Shown here in pieces: positions 1 to 8,461 of a stretch of 64,000 nucleotides of DNA. Position 1 is the first letter of the stretch. Each line of letters begins with the position of its first letter. A program made the translations under genes and the position numbers. The stretch is from DATJLY01 sp035604615 (lineage in GTDB: Bacteria; Pseudomonadota; Alphaproteobacteria; ATCC43930; CGMCC-115725). The notes below the pieces were generated by a model. The model saw only the letters and a program-made list of their open reading frames with translations, was not told the origin of the DNA and made no database searches. The DNA lies in assembly GCA_035604615.1 (NCBI GenBank), contig DATNID010000049.1, forward strand, positions 1-64,000. The letters run 5' to 3'.

Positions 1-750
1 ATCGGCGATCGCGGCCTGGAGCGACGCGGCGAGATCGGCGACGTCGGCGGGATCGAGCGCGCCATCGCTGCCCGCGTGCCGCGCCACGCGCTGCGCCAGC
101 GCGGTCTTGAGACCGGAGAACGAGAAATCGCAGCCCTTCCGCCCCAGCATCGGCCGCGGCAGCGCGAGGCGCGTGGCATCTCCCGCGCGCGCGGCCGCCG
201 CGATCGCCGGGCCGCCAGGATATCCGAGGCCCAGCAGCTTCGCGCCCTTGTCGAAGCATTCGCCGGCGGCGTCGTCGATGGTGGTGCCGAGGCGGCGATA
301 GCGCCCGACGCCCTCGACCAGCAGAAGCTGGCAATGCCCGCCCGACACCAGCAGCAGCAGATAGGGAAACGCCACCTCGTGCTCGAGCCGCACCGACAAC
401 GCGTGGCCCTCGAGGTGGTTGACCGCGACGAAGGTCAGGCCGCGCGCCAGCGCGATCGCCTTAGCCTCCATCACGCCGACGATGACGCCGCCGATGAGGC
501 CCGGGCCGCCGGTCACCGCCACCGCGTCGAGCGCGTCGAAGCCGATGCCGGCCTCGTCCATCGCGCGCGCGATCAACCCGTCGAGATGGTCGAGATGCGC
601 GCGCGCCGCGATCTCCGGCACGACGCCGCCATAGGGACGATGCTCGGCAAGCTGCGACAGGACGAGGTCCGAACGGATGCGCGGCGCGGCGTCGCTCACC
701 ACCGCGGCCGCCGTCTCGTCGCAACTCGTTTCGATGCCCAGGACCAGCAT
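1..750 (-). CDS. tsaD: tRNA threonylcarbamoyladenosine synthase subunit TsaD (5' part only)
   Basis: Transfers the threonylcarbamoyl group onto A37 of ANN-decoding tRNAs, together with TsaB and TsaE in the cytoplasm. The reverse strand from ATG at 748-750 opens with the family signature MLVLGIETSCDETAAAVV. It has the metal-binding HxxxH (H112 and H116 in NHLEGH) and later glycine-rich ASKHA-fold motifs (LLLLVSGGH, FSFSGLKTALAQ). 250 codons are present; the C-terminal part, normally about 90-100 residues more, lies beyond the left edge. In alphaproteobacteria tsaD is commonly divergent from hemC; here two hydrolase genes and a palindromic repeat lie between them. Identification is firm. Confidence 0.95.
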   Translation of the reverse strand, partial: MLVLGIETSCDETAAAVVSDAAPRIRSDLVLSQLAEHRPYGGVVPEIAARAHLDHLDGLIARAMDEAGIGFDALDAVAVTGGPGLIGGVIVGVMEAKAIALARGLTFVAVNHLEGHALSVRLEHEVAFPYLLLLVSGGHCQLLLVEGVGRYRRLGTTIDDAAGECFDKGAKLLGLGYPGGPAIAAAARAGDATRLALPRPMLGRKGCDFSFSGLKTALAQRVARHAGSDGALDPADVADLAASLQAAIAD

Positions 751-801
751 GGCGCGACTATACTGGGGAGACGGAAATGGCGCTGTATCGGCAACCTGCG
801 G

Positions 802-889
802 CCTTCGACTGCGCTCAGGCTGAGGAATATCCTTGATGGCATCAAGAAAAGCGCCTCATCCTGAGCGGAGCAAAGCGTAGTCGAAGGAC
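802..889. repeat. Palindromic repeat family A, copy 1
   Basis: An imperfect inverted repeat between tsaD and the hydrolase at 937. The left arm reads CCTTCGACTGCGCTCAGG and the right arm is CCTCATCCTGAGCGGAGC followed by GTAGTCGAAGGACG. The same arms recur at 14036-14128, 32242-32338 and 39518-39610. The size, dispersal and intergenic position fit a REP/BIME-like element. The left arm of this copy is shortened relative to the copy at 14036. Confidence 0.8.
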
Positions 890-936
890 GCACGGGCCGA
901 TTTCCAGTCCCATGCGATGGACCTGGGGAGGACCAC

Positions 937-1695
937 ATGGCGGCAGACATCATCGCCCCGCCCGTGCGCTTTTCGAGCCACGGCGGCGATATCGAAGGAA
1001 CGCTCTATCGCCCGCGCGACACGGCGGGCCGGTCGCCGGCGCTGGTGCTGTCGCCCGGACGGAGCCGCGACATCGTGGGGCTCGACTGGCTCGGACGCGG
1101 CCTCGCCGAGCGCGGCCATGTCGTCCTGGCGCATCGCTACCGCGACGGCGACGTGCGCTACTACGACCGCGACGCCGAGGACATCCAGGTCGCGGTCTCG
1201 CTCCTGGCTGCACGCGACGATGTAGACGCTGCGCGCATCGGACTCATCGGCCATTCGCGCGGCGGCATGGGGAGCCTGCTCGCGACGTCCGCCGACCGGC
1301 GCGTGCGCGCGACCGTGTGCCTCGCCGGCCCGACCGATCACGTCCGCATGGTGAACGGTCTCAAGGCCTACGCGCCCAGCCGCCACGCCGAGATGATCCA
1401 TTCGCACGGCGGCAGCCCCGAGGAGGCGCCCGACTATTACCGCGCCATCTCGGCGGTGAACCATGCGGCGGCGATCAAGGTTCCGGTGCTGCTGGTCTAT
1501 GGCACGCTCGACCTCGTCTGCCCGCACGATCATGGCATATGGATGCGCGACGCGTTGGTGGCCGCCGGCAACGCCCGGTCGCGGCTCGAGGTGATCCCGG
1601 GCATGGGGCATTTCTTCGAGCAGGGCTTCGGGCCCTATCTCTTCGACCGCATCGTCGCGCTCGCGGCCGGGTGGTACGCGGAGACGCTGCTCTAG
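937..1695 (+). CDS. Alpha/beta hydrolase (dienelactone hydrolase / acyl-peptide hydrolase-like)
   Basis: A 252-residue soluble protein without a signal peptide. It has the nucleophile elbow GHSRGG (S107), a late strand with YGTLDLVCPHDHG that should hold the acidic residue, and GMGHFF near the end for the catalytic histidine. The start at 937 has GGGAGG about 8 bases upstream. The closest general class is the DLH/prolyl-oligopeptidase-type esterases; the substrate cannot be inferred. It is followed after 17 bases by a second, exported alpha/beta hydrolase and may be co-transcribed with it. Both separate tsaD from hemC. Confidence 0.8.
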   Translation: MAADIIAPPVRFSSHGGDIEGTLYRPRDTAGRSPALVLSPGRSRDIVGLDWLGRGLAERGHVVLAHRYRDGDVRYYDRDAEDIQVAVSLLAARDDVDAARIGLIGHSRGGMGSLLATSADRRVRATVCLAGPTDHVRMVNGLKAYAPSRHAEMIHSHGGSPEEAPDYYRAISAVNHAAAIKVPVLLVYGTLDLVCPHDHGIWMRDALVAAGNARSRLEVIPGMGHFFEQGFGPYLFDRIVALAAGWYAETLL

Positions 1696-1712
1696 GACAA
1701 GGATTCCGCGCC

Positions 1713-2864
1713 ATGAAGTTACGTCTCATCCTCGTGCTCGCTATCGTCATGCTCGCGGGCGGGGCGCGGGCCGAGGGGCCGCCGCCTTTGTCGATCGCGC
1801 GGCAAGGCTATCTCTTCGCCGGCGGCACTTACTCGACCGTCGGCGCCAGGACCGTGCTGAGCGGCCAGCTCTATGCGGAATTCCAGATCCCGAGCCGACA
1901 GACGCATCCCTTTCCCATCGTCATGGTGCCGGGCGGCGGACAGTCCGGCACCAACTTCACCGGCACGCCCGACGGCCGCGAGGGCTGGGCGGAGTTCTTT
2001 CTGCGCTTGGGCTATGCCGTCTATGTGGTCGACCAGCCCGGCCGCGGACGCGGCGCCTACCAGGCGGACCGCTATGGCGAGGCGCGGCCGGTCGATCTCG
2101 ATTTCGCGCAACAGCGCTTCACCGCGCCCGAGCGGTTCAAGCTGTGGCCGCAGGCGGCGCTGCACACGCAATGGCCGGGCGCGGGCGTGAAGGGCGATCC
2201 GGTGTTCGACCAGTTCCTCGCCTCGCAGCTGCCGTCGATCGCGGATTTCGGCTTGCAGCAGGTCTTGAACCGCGACGCGCTGGTGGCGCTGCTCGACAAG
2301 ATCGGGCCGGCGATCCTGCTGACCCATTCGCAGTCGGGCGCGTTCGGCTGGCCGGTGGCGGATTCGCGGCCCGACCTGGTGAAGGCGATCGTCGCGGTCG
2401 AGCCGAGCGGCCCGCCCTTCACCGACATCCAGAACGTGGGACCGCCGGACTGGTTCCGCGACACGGCGGCGAAGGCGGCGCGGCCGTGGGGCGTGACCGC
2501 CGATCCGCTGGTCTACGATCCGCCGGCGGCGTCGCCCAACGATCTCGCGGTCACGCAACAGGAGAAGGCCGACGGGCCCGACCTGGTGCGCTGCTGGCTG
2601 CAGCAAGAGCCGGCGCGCAAGCTGCCCCACCTCCGCGCCATCCCGGTGCTGGTGGTGACATCGGAAGCCTCATATCACGCGCCCTACGATCATTGCACGG
2701 CGAAGTATCTCGCGCAGGCGGGCGTCCCGGTCACCTGGGTCAAGCTCGCCGATGTCGGCATCCGCGGCAACGGTCACATGATGATGCTGGAGAAGAACAA
2801 CCTGGCGATCGCCGGCGTCATGTCGCGCTGGCTCGCGACCCACCGCCCCGCGCGCGGCAAATAG
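1713..2864 (+). CDS. Exported alpha/beta hydrolase
   Basis: 383 residues with a clear N-terminal signal peptide (KLR, a hydrophobic LILVLAIVMLAGG core, then an ARA-E cleavage site near residue 22), so probably periplasmic. The fold signature is an MVPGGGQSG oxyanion region, the nucleophile motif THSQSGAFGW (S206) and a C-terminal GNGHMMMLEKN segment carrying the histidine. Proteins of this layout are annotated as esterases of unknown substrate. AAGGA precedes the ATG by about 8 bases. It lies 17 bases after the first hydrolase. The specific substrate is unknown. Confidence 0.75.
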   Translation: MKLRLILVLAIVMLAGGARAEGPPPLSIARQGYLFAGGTYSTVGARTVLSGQLYAEFQIPSRQTHPFPIVMVPGGGQSGTNFTGTPDGREGWAEFFLRLGYAVYVVDQPGRGRGAYQADRYGEARPVDLDFAQQRFTAPERFKLWPQAALHTQWPGAGVKGDPVFDQFLASQLPSIADFGLQQVLNRDALVALLDKIGPAILLTHSQSGAFGWPVADSRPDLVKAIVAVEPSGPPFTDIQNVGPPDWFRDTAAKAARPWGVTADPLVYDPPAASPNDLAVTQQEKADGPDLVRCWLQQEPARKLPHLRAIPVLVVTSEASYHAPYDHCTAKYLAQAGVPVTWVKLADVGIRGNGHMMMLEKNNLAIAGVMSRWLATHRPARGK

Positions 2865-2913
2865 CGCGCCCGCGCCGCTTCACATGCAGTCGCCGAGCCC
2901 CTAGAACCCTGGC

Positions 2914-3831
2914 ATGAAAGCGGTTCTGCGGCTCGGCACGCGCGGCAGTCCCCTGGCGCTGGCGCAGGCCGCGGAAGCGCAGGCGCGGCTCGCGGCTCGC
3001 CATCCCGAGCTCGCGGACGCCATCGCGATCGTGCCGATCCGCACCAGCGGCGACCGACCGTCGCAGAAGAGCCTCGCCGAGGAAGGCGGCAAGGGCCTCT
3101 TCACCAAGGAGATCGAGGAAGCGCTGCTGTCCGGCGCGATCGACATCGCGGTCCATTCGATGAAGGACATGCCGACGGTGTCGCAGCCGGGCCTGGCGAT
3201 TTCCTGCTGCCTGCCGCGCGAGGACCCGCGCGACGCCTTCGTTTCAACATCGGCCGGCCGCATCGCCGAGCTCGCGCCGCGCGCCATCGTCGGCACCGCC
3301 TCGGTGCGGCGGCGCGCTCAGCTCTTGCACCTGCGCCCGGACCTGGTGGTGGTGCCCTTGCGCGGCAATGTCGGGACCAGGCTGCGCAAGCTCGCGGCGG
3401 GCGAGTTCGCGGCGACCTTGCTCGCGGTCGCCGGGTTGAAGCGGCTCGGCCGCGCCGACTGCATCGCGTCGATCGTCGCGCCCGAGGAGATGCTGCCGGC
3501 GGCGGGCCAGGGCATCATCGCGCTCGAAACGCGCGCCGACGACGCGAAGGCGCGCGCCTGGCTCGCGGCGATCGACGACGCGGCGACCGCCATTTGCGCC
3601 ACCGCAGAGCGCGCGCTTCTCGCCGCGCTCGACGGCTCGTGCCAGACGCCGATCGCGGCGCTCGCCACAGTGAAGGACGGAAGGGTCGCGCTCGACGCGA
3701 TGGTGATCAGCCGGGACGGCGGCGCGCTCTATCGCACGCGGCGCGAGGGCGGCGCGGGCGAGGCGCAGGCGTTGGGCGCCGACGCCGGAGCGGAGCTGCG
3801 CGCCCGCGCCGACCCCGACATCTTCGCGTGA
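2914..3831 (+). CDS. hemC: Porphobilinogen deaminase (hydroxymethylbilane synthase)
   Basis: Polymerises four porphobilinogens to hydroxymethylbilane in the cytoplasm, on the path to heme and cobalamin. 305 residues, normal for the family. The N-terminus LGTRGSPLALAQ, the catalytic aspartate in HSMKDMP (D85) and the dipyrromethane-anchoring cysteine in DGSCQTPIAA (C243) are all present. Its stop codon overlaps the GTG start of hemD, so the two are probably translationally coupled. Together with the next two genes it forms a heme operon. Confidence 0.97.
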   Translation: MKAVLRLGTRGSPLALAQAAEAQARLAARHPELADAIAIVPIRTSGDRPSQKSLAEEGGKGLFTKEIEEALLSGAIDIAVHSMKDMPTVSQPGLAISCCLPREDPRDAFVSTSAGRIAELAPRAIVGTASVRRRAQLLHLRPDLVVVPLRGNVGTRLRKLAAGEFAATLLAVAGLKRLGRADCIASIVAPEEMLPAAGQGIIALETRADDAKARAWLAAIDDAATAICATAERALLAALDGSCQTPIAALATVKDGRVALDAMVISRDGGALYRTRREGGAGEAQALGADAGAELRARADPDIFA

Positions 3832-5663
3832 AGGCGCTCGTCACCCGGCCGCGGGAGGATGCCGGCGAGCTCGCCGCCGCCCTTGCCGAGCGCGGCATCG
3901 AGCCGGTGATCGAGCCGCTGCTGTCGATTCGGTTCGCCGCGGACGGCGCCGCGGTCCTGGCGCCGTTGCTCGCCGGCGCGCAGGCGGTGCTCTTCACCAG
4001 CGCCAACGGCGTGCGCGCCTTCGCCGCCGCGACGGATGGGCGCGCGCTGCCGGTCTTCGCCGTCGGCGACGCCACCGCGATGGCGGCGCGCGAGGCCGGT
4101 TTCGCCGAGGTCGCGAGCGCGGATGGCGCCGTCGCCGACCTGGCGGACATGGTGCGCCGGCGCCTGAAGTCGGAGGACGGCGCGCTGGTCCATGCCGCGG
4201 GCAGCGATGTCGCCGGCGATCTCGCTGCCGCGCTCGGACAGTCCGGGTTCGAGTTGCGCCGCGCCCGGCTCTATGAGGCGGTGGCGGCGGAGCGGTTGAG
4301 CGCGGCCACTTCGTCGCAGTTCGCGGCGGGCGAGATCGCGCTCGCGCTCTTTTTCTCTCCCCGCACGGCCGAGACGTTTGTTAGGCTCGCGCGCGAGGCC
4401 GGTCTCGAACGCGGCTGCCGCTCTGGCACGGCGATTGCGTTGAGCCCGGCGGTGGCGGATCGGCTCCAGGCGCTGCCGTGGCGGGCGGTGCTGGCGGCGG
4501 AAGCGCCGACCACGACGGCGCTCCTTGGCGCGGTCGATCGCGTCCTGGCGGCGGGCGCATCCGGCGGAGGCTCGATGACCGAAGACAGCGCGGCGCCGCA
4601 ACCGACCAGCGCTCCGCCGCGGCTAGAGACGCAGCCGGCTGCGTCTCGTCCCCCGCGCCGGCGTGGCGTGGGGGCATGGGTGCTGTCGGTATTGATCGTG
4701 GCCTTTGCCATGGTGGGAAGCACGCCCTACTGGGCGCCCTCGGTGATGGCGCTCCTGCCGTGGGGCGAAGGCGCCCCGGCGGCGCCGCAACTGGGTGCGC
4801 TCGAGAGCCGGCTGAGCGCGGCCGAAACCGCGCGCCGCGCCAGCGATGAGCGCGTGGCGCGGCTCGAGGCACAGATGAAGGCGCAGCAAAATGCGCCGCA
4901 AGCCGCACCCGACCCCGCCGCGCTGCGCGCCTTGGGTCAGCGCATCGACGCGCTCGAACGCCGCCCCGAGCCGACGAGCGCGCCACCCCCGGACACGCAG
5001 ACGCCGCAGGCGCTCCAGGCGCTCCAGGACACGCAGCAGAAGACCGTGGCGCGGCTCGACGCATTCGATGCGCGGCTGAGCCAAGCCGCCACGCTCTCCG
5101 CGAGCGATGCGGCCGATCTCAGGCTCCTCGCCGCGCTCGCGGATTTGCGCGCGGCGCTCGCCGCGTCGGTGCCGTTCGAGGCCGAGTTGATGGCGCTCGC
5201 GGCGCTGGGCCAGGGCGATGCCGCCATCGCGGACGCGTTGAAGCCGCTCGCCGCCGACGCCGCGACCGGCATCGCCAACACCGCGCTCCTCGGCGAGCGC
5301 TTCCGCGCCGAGACCGCGCCCGCCATCCGACGCGCGGCGGCGCCGGCTGCCGCAGCGGACGACGGCAGCTTCGGCGACCGCGTCCTCGCGCGTGTCCTCG
5401 GCCTCGTCACCATCCGCCGCATCGGCGATGACGGCACGCCGGTCGCCGCCGCTGTGCGCGGCGCGGGCGCGGCTTTGGACAAGGGCGATCTCGCCGCGGC
5501 GATCGCGGCGCTCGGCCCGCTTGATGGCGCGGCGGCGGACGCAGCACGGCCGTGGGTCGCGGCGGCGCAGCACCGGATCGATGCGGAAAAATCGGTCGCC
5601 GATTTGTCGCGCCGGATCGCGGGCCGCATGGCGCAGGCCGCGCCGGCGAAAGACAGCCGCTGA
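3828..5663 (+). CDS. hemD: Uroporphyrinogen-III synthase fused to a mitofilin-like membrane domain
   Basis: One uninterrupted frame of 611 residues from a GTG that overlaps the hemC stop. Residues 1-245 are HemD-like (N-terminus KALVTRPREDA, then LFTSANGVRAF and FFSPRTAETF), which would close hydroxymethylbilane to uroporphyrinogen III. After a GAGAS/GGG linker, residues about 280-299 form one transmembrane helix. This is followed by an alanine/glutamine-rich coiled coil (about 324-450) and a helical C-terminal part, matching the alphaproteobacterial mitofilin-like protein that usually follows hemD as a separate gene. An in-frame ATG at 4575 preceded by GGCGGAGGC could restart translation, so fusion, two products or both are possible. 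It overlaps hemY by one base (TGATG). Confidence 0.85.
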   Translation: MKALVTRPREDAGELAAALAERGIEPVIEPLLSIRFAADGAAVLAPLLAGAQAVLFTSANGVRAFAAATDGRALPVFAVGDATAMAAREAGFAEVASADGAVADLADMVRRRLKSEDGALVHAAGSDVAGDLAAALGQSGFELRRARLYEAVAAERLSAATSSQFAAGEIALALFFSPRTAETFVRLAREAGLERGCRSGTAIALSPAVADRLQALPWRAVLAAEAPTTTALLGAVDRVLAAGASGGGSMTEDSAAPQPTSAPPRLETQPAASRPPRRRGVGAWVLSVLIVAFAMVGSTPYWAPSVMALLPWGEGAPAAPQLGALESRLSAAETARRASDERVARLEAQMKAQQNAPQAAPDPAALRALGQRIDALERRPEPTSAPPPDTQTPQALQALQDTQQKTVARLDAFDARLSQAATLSASDAADLRLLAALADLRAALAASVPFEAELMALAALGQGDAAIADALKPLAADAATGIANTALLGERFRAETAPAIRRAAAPAAAADDGSFGDRVLARVLGLVTIRRIGDDGTPVAAAVRGAGAALDKGDLAAAIAALGPLDGAAADAARPWVAAAQHRIDAEKSVADLSRRIAGRMAQAAPAKDSR

Positions 5664-7027
5664 TGCGCGCGCTGCCGGCGCTGATCGCGATCGCGCTCGT
5701 CGTCGCGGCCGCCGTTCTCATCGCCAGCCAGCCGGGCCGCGTTGCCGTTACCTGGCAGGGCTGGGAGATCGAGACCAGCGTCGCCGTGATGGGCCTGGCG
5801 GTCGCCTTCGCGGCCCTGGTCATCGCCTTCGTCTTCACCCTGCTGCGTTGGATCGTGCGCGGCCCCGGCGCCTGGGCGCGGGCGCGGCGCGAGCGGCGGC
5901 GGCGCGACGGCTATCGCGCGCTGACCCAAGGCATGGTGGCGGTGGCGGCGGGCGACGCCGAGGAAGCACAGAAGCTCGCGCGCAAGGCCGACAGCCTGCT
6001 CGCCGAGCCGCCGCTGACGCTGCTGCTGTCGGCGCAGGCGGCACAATTGAGCGGCGATGAAGGCGCCGCGACGCGCTATTTCAACGCCATGCTGGAGCGG
6101 CCCGAGACCGAGTTCCTAGGATTGCGCGGCCTGCTCATGCAGGCCCTGCGCGGCGGCGACCAGGCCGGCGCGCTGCGCCTCGCCGAGCGCGCCAAGGCGC
6201 TGCGCCCGAAGACGCCGTGGGTGCTGAGCAACCTGCTTGAATTGCAGGCGCGCGCGCGGCGCTGGCAGGCGGCCGAGGCGACGTTGGTGGAGGTGACGCG
6301 GCGCAAGGCGCTGCCGCCGCCCGATGCGCGCCATCGCCATGCCGTGGTGCTGCACGAACATGCGAGCGAGGCCGATGCCGAGGGCCGCGCCGGCGAGGCG
6401 ATGCGGCTCCAATCCAGGGCGCATGCGCTCGAGCCTGCGTTCGCGCCGGTGGCGGTGCGCTATGCCCGCATGCTCGCGCTCCGCGGGCAGCGGCGCAAGG
6501 CGCGGCGCGCGCTCGAGGCGGCGTGGCGCGCGGCTCCTCACCCCACGCTCGCCGAGGCCTATGGCGCGCTCTTCGCCGGCGAGCCGATCCTGCAGCGCAT
6601 GAAGCATCTCGAGCGGCTCGCGTCGTTCCATCCCGGGCATGCCGAAGGCCATATCGCGCTGGCCAATGCGGCGCTCGAGGCGCGGCTCTGGGGCGAGGCG
6701 CGGCGCCATCTCGCCGCGGCCCAGGGCGACGGCGCAGGCAACGCGACGCCGCGCGTCTGCCGCCTCATGGCCGATGTCGAGGAGAGCGAGAACGGCGATC
6801 ACGCGGCGGCGCGGTCGTGGCTGGCGCGCGCGGGCGTAGCGGCGTTGCCCGATCCGGCCTGGGTGTGCGATGCCTGCGGCGTCGAGAGCGTGCAATGGGC
6901 GGCGCAATGCCCCGGCTGCGACGGCTTCGCGACCTTGGCATGGCGCGGCTCCGACCGGCCGCCGCCGGCGCGGCGCACGCTCGATGCCGCCGCCTCCGCG
7001 CGCCCGCTGCTGCCGACGCAAAGCTAG
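5663..7027 (+). CDS. hemY: HemY-like heme-biosynthesis-associated membrane protein
   Basis: 454 residues with two N-terminal hydrophobic segments (about 1-22 and 38-62, the latter ending FTLLRWIVRGPG). A long TPR-like helical region follows (repeated ALRGGDQAGALRLAERA-type helices). The C-terminus carries two CxxC pairs (CDACG and CPGC), consistent with a small zinc-ribbon. This is the hemY_N/TPR type found at the end of proteobacterial hem operons; its exact role in heme synthesis is not settled and it is unrelated to the protoporphyrinogen oxidase also called HemY. It starts at the ATG overlapping the upstream stop. Confidence 0.85.
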   Translation: MRALPALIAIALVVAAAVLIASQPGRVAVTWQGWEIETSVAVMGLAVAFAALVIAFVFTLLRWIVRGPGAWARARRERRRRDGYRALTQGMVAVAAGDAEEAQKLARKADSLLAEPPLTLLLSAQAAQLSGDEGAATRYFNAMLERPETEFLGLRGLLMQALRGGDQAGALRLAERAKALRPKTPWVLSNLLELQARARRWQAAEATLVEVTRRKALPPPDARHRHAVVLHEHASEADAEGRAGEAMRLQSRAHALEPAFAPVAVRYARMLALRGQRRKARRALEAAWRAAPHPTLAEAYGALFAGEPILQRMKHLERLASFHPGHAEGHIALANAALEARLWGEARRHLAAAQGDGAGNATPRVCRLMADVEESENGDHAAARSWLARAGVAALPDPAWVCDACGVESVQWAAQCPGCDGFATLAWRGSDRPPPARRTLDAAASARPLLPTQS

Positions 7028-7063
7028 GGGATCGAATCTGACATTGCGAACCCGCCCCGTCGC

Positions 7064-7159
7064 CGTCATTGCGAGCTCAGCGAAGCAATCTCCCTCAGGC
7101 ATTGGCGCAAAGCCCCAGGGAGATTGCTTCGTCGGCCTTTCGGCCTCCTCGCAATGACG
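7064..7159. repeat. Palindromic repeat family B, copy 1 (contains the start codon of the next gene)
   Basis: An inverted repeat beginning CGTCATTGCGAGC and GAAGCAATCTCCCT and ending AGGGAGATTGCTTCGTCGG, then CTCCTCGCAATGACG. Arms of about 30 bases flank a loop with ATTGGCGCAAAGCC. Other copies lie at 50250-50345 and 63731-63797. The ATG inside the closing CAATGACG is at 7154 and is the most plausible start of the MFS gene. Confidence 0.85.
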
Positions 7160-8404
7160 GCAGTGAAAATAGCAAGCGACGCGGCGGCGCCGCGGCGCGG
7201 GATCGCGGTCATCGCGCTGGTCGCGACCGCGCATTTCTCGAGCCACGTGATGCAGCTCGCAGTGCCGCCGCTGTTCCCGATCCTGCACGCGACGTTCGGC
7301 GCGAGCTTCATCGAATTGGGCGTGATCGTGACTCTGTTCTACGGCGCGTCGGGACTGGGACAGGCGACCGCGGGCTTCCTCGTCGACCGCATGGGCGCGG
7401 TGCGCGTGCTGGTGGCGGGATTGTCGCTCCTGTCGCTGGCGACCTTGGCGATGGCGTTCGTGCCGGATTATCGCACCATGTTGCCGTTCGCGGTGGCGGC
7501 CGGGCTCGGCAACAGCGTGTTCCATCCCGCCGATCTTTCGATCCTCAGCCACCGCGTCGGCGAGCGCATGCTGGGCCGCGCCTTTGCCGCGCACGGGCTG
7601 ATGGGCTCGCTGGGATATGCCACCGCGCCGGTGCTGGTGGGGACCATCACCGCGTTCTTCGGCTGGCGCGCGGCGCTCGGATCGATCGGGATAGCAGGAC
7701 TGTGCGTCGCGCTGCTGCTCCAGGCAAGCCGCGCCAAGCTCGCCTATGAGCGCATTCCTGCGCCGCAGAGCACCAGCGAGCCCCGCGCCGGCGGGGCCCG
7801 CCAAGCGGGCTCCTATCTCGCCGTCGTCACCGCGCCGGTGGTGCTGCTGGCGTTCGGCTATTTCGTCATCACCGCCTATGGCGGGACCGGCATCCAGACC
7901 TTTTCGGTTGCGGCGCTGGGCGCAGGCTATGATTTCTCGCTGACGCAGGCGACGATGACGCTCACGTCCTATCTCGTGGCGGGGGCGTGCGGGATCGTGC
8001 TCGGCGGCTTCCTCGCCGACCGCACCACCCGGCACCACCTCGTGGCGATGAGCGGCCTCGGCATCGCCGCCGCGATGATGCTGGTCGTCGCCGTTGTGCC
8101 GTCGTGGCCGGAAGCGGTCTTTGCCGCGATGATCACGGCCGGACTGATGAACGGCATGACCGGCCCGTCGCGCGACGTGATCGTGCGCCGCGCCGCCAGC
8201 GGCGCGGGCACCGGGAGCGTGTTCGGCTTCGTCTATTCGGGCGGCGATCTCGGCTCGGCGACCGCGCCCTTGCTGTTCGGCGCGCTCGGCGACCATCACG
8301 CCTGGCATGGCGTGTTCCTGGTGTGCGCGCTGGCCTATGCGGCGGCGGTGCCGACCGTGCTCCAGGTCGACCGCAGCAACGCAAGCAGGCCGCGCCCGGC
8401 TTGA
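7154..8404 (+). CDS. MFS transporter (fosmidomycin-resistance-like)
   Basis: About 416 residues with 12 predicted membrane helices in two halves. The first half has the MFS loop pattern after helix 2 (GFLVDRMGAVRVLVAG) and the second half repeats it (GGFLADRTTRHHLVAMSG). HSRV-type and GNSVFHPADLS motifs resemble the Fsr/arabinose-efflux group of drug exporters. An upstream in-frame start at 7124 would add residues encoded by the palindromic repeat. The ATG at 7154, itself the end of that repeat, gives the better N-terminus. The substrate is not inferable. Confidence 0.75.
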   Translation: MTAVKIASDAAAPRRGIAVIALVATAHFSSHVMQLAVPPLFPILHATFGASFIELGVIVTLFYGASGLGQATAGFLVDRMGAVRVLVAGLSLLSLATLAMAFVPDYRTMLPFAVAAGLGNSVFHPADLSILSHRVGERMLGRAFAAHGLMGSLGYATAPVLVGTITAFFGWRAALGSIGIAGLCVALLLQASRAKLAYERIPAPQSTSEPRAGGARQAGSYLAVVTAPVVLLAFGYFVITAYGGTGIQTFSVAALGAGYDFSLTQATMTLTSYLVAGACGIVLGGFLADRTTRHHLVAMSGLGIAAAMMLVVAVVPSWPEAVFAAMITAGLMNGMTGPSRDVIVRRAASGAGTGSVFGFVYSGGDLGSATAPLLFGALGDHHAWHGVFLVCALAYAAAVPTVLQVDRSNASRPRPA

Positions 8405-8461
8405 CAGCGCGCGGAGCGGCGTGCGCTACTTCGGTATGCGATTTCCCGAAGGAGCGCCGCC

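Noticed and set aside
76..864. A 262-codon plus-strand open frame at the left edge
   Set aside because: It lies antisense to tsaD, whose motifs are unambiguous, and ends inside the repeat.
6116..8308. A 730-codon minus-strand open frame opposite hemY and the MFS gene
   Set aside because: It spans two well-supported genes and a palindromic repeat, and its composition is arginine-rich shadow-frame sequence.
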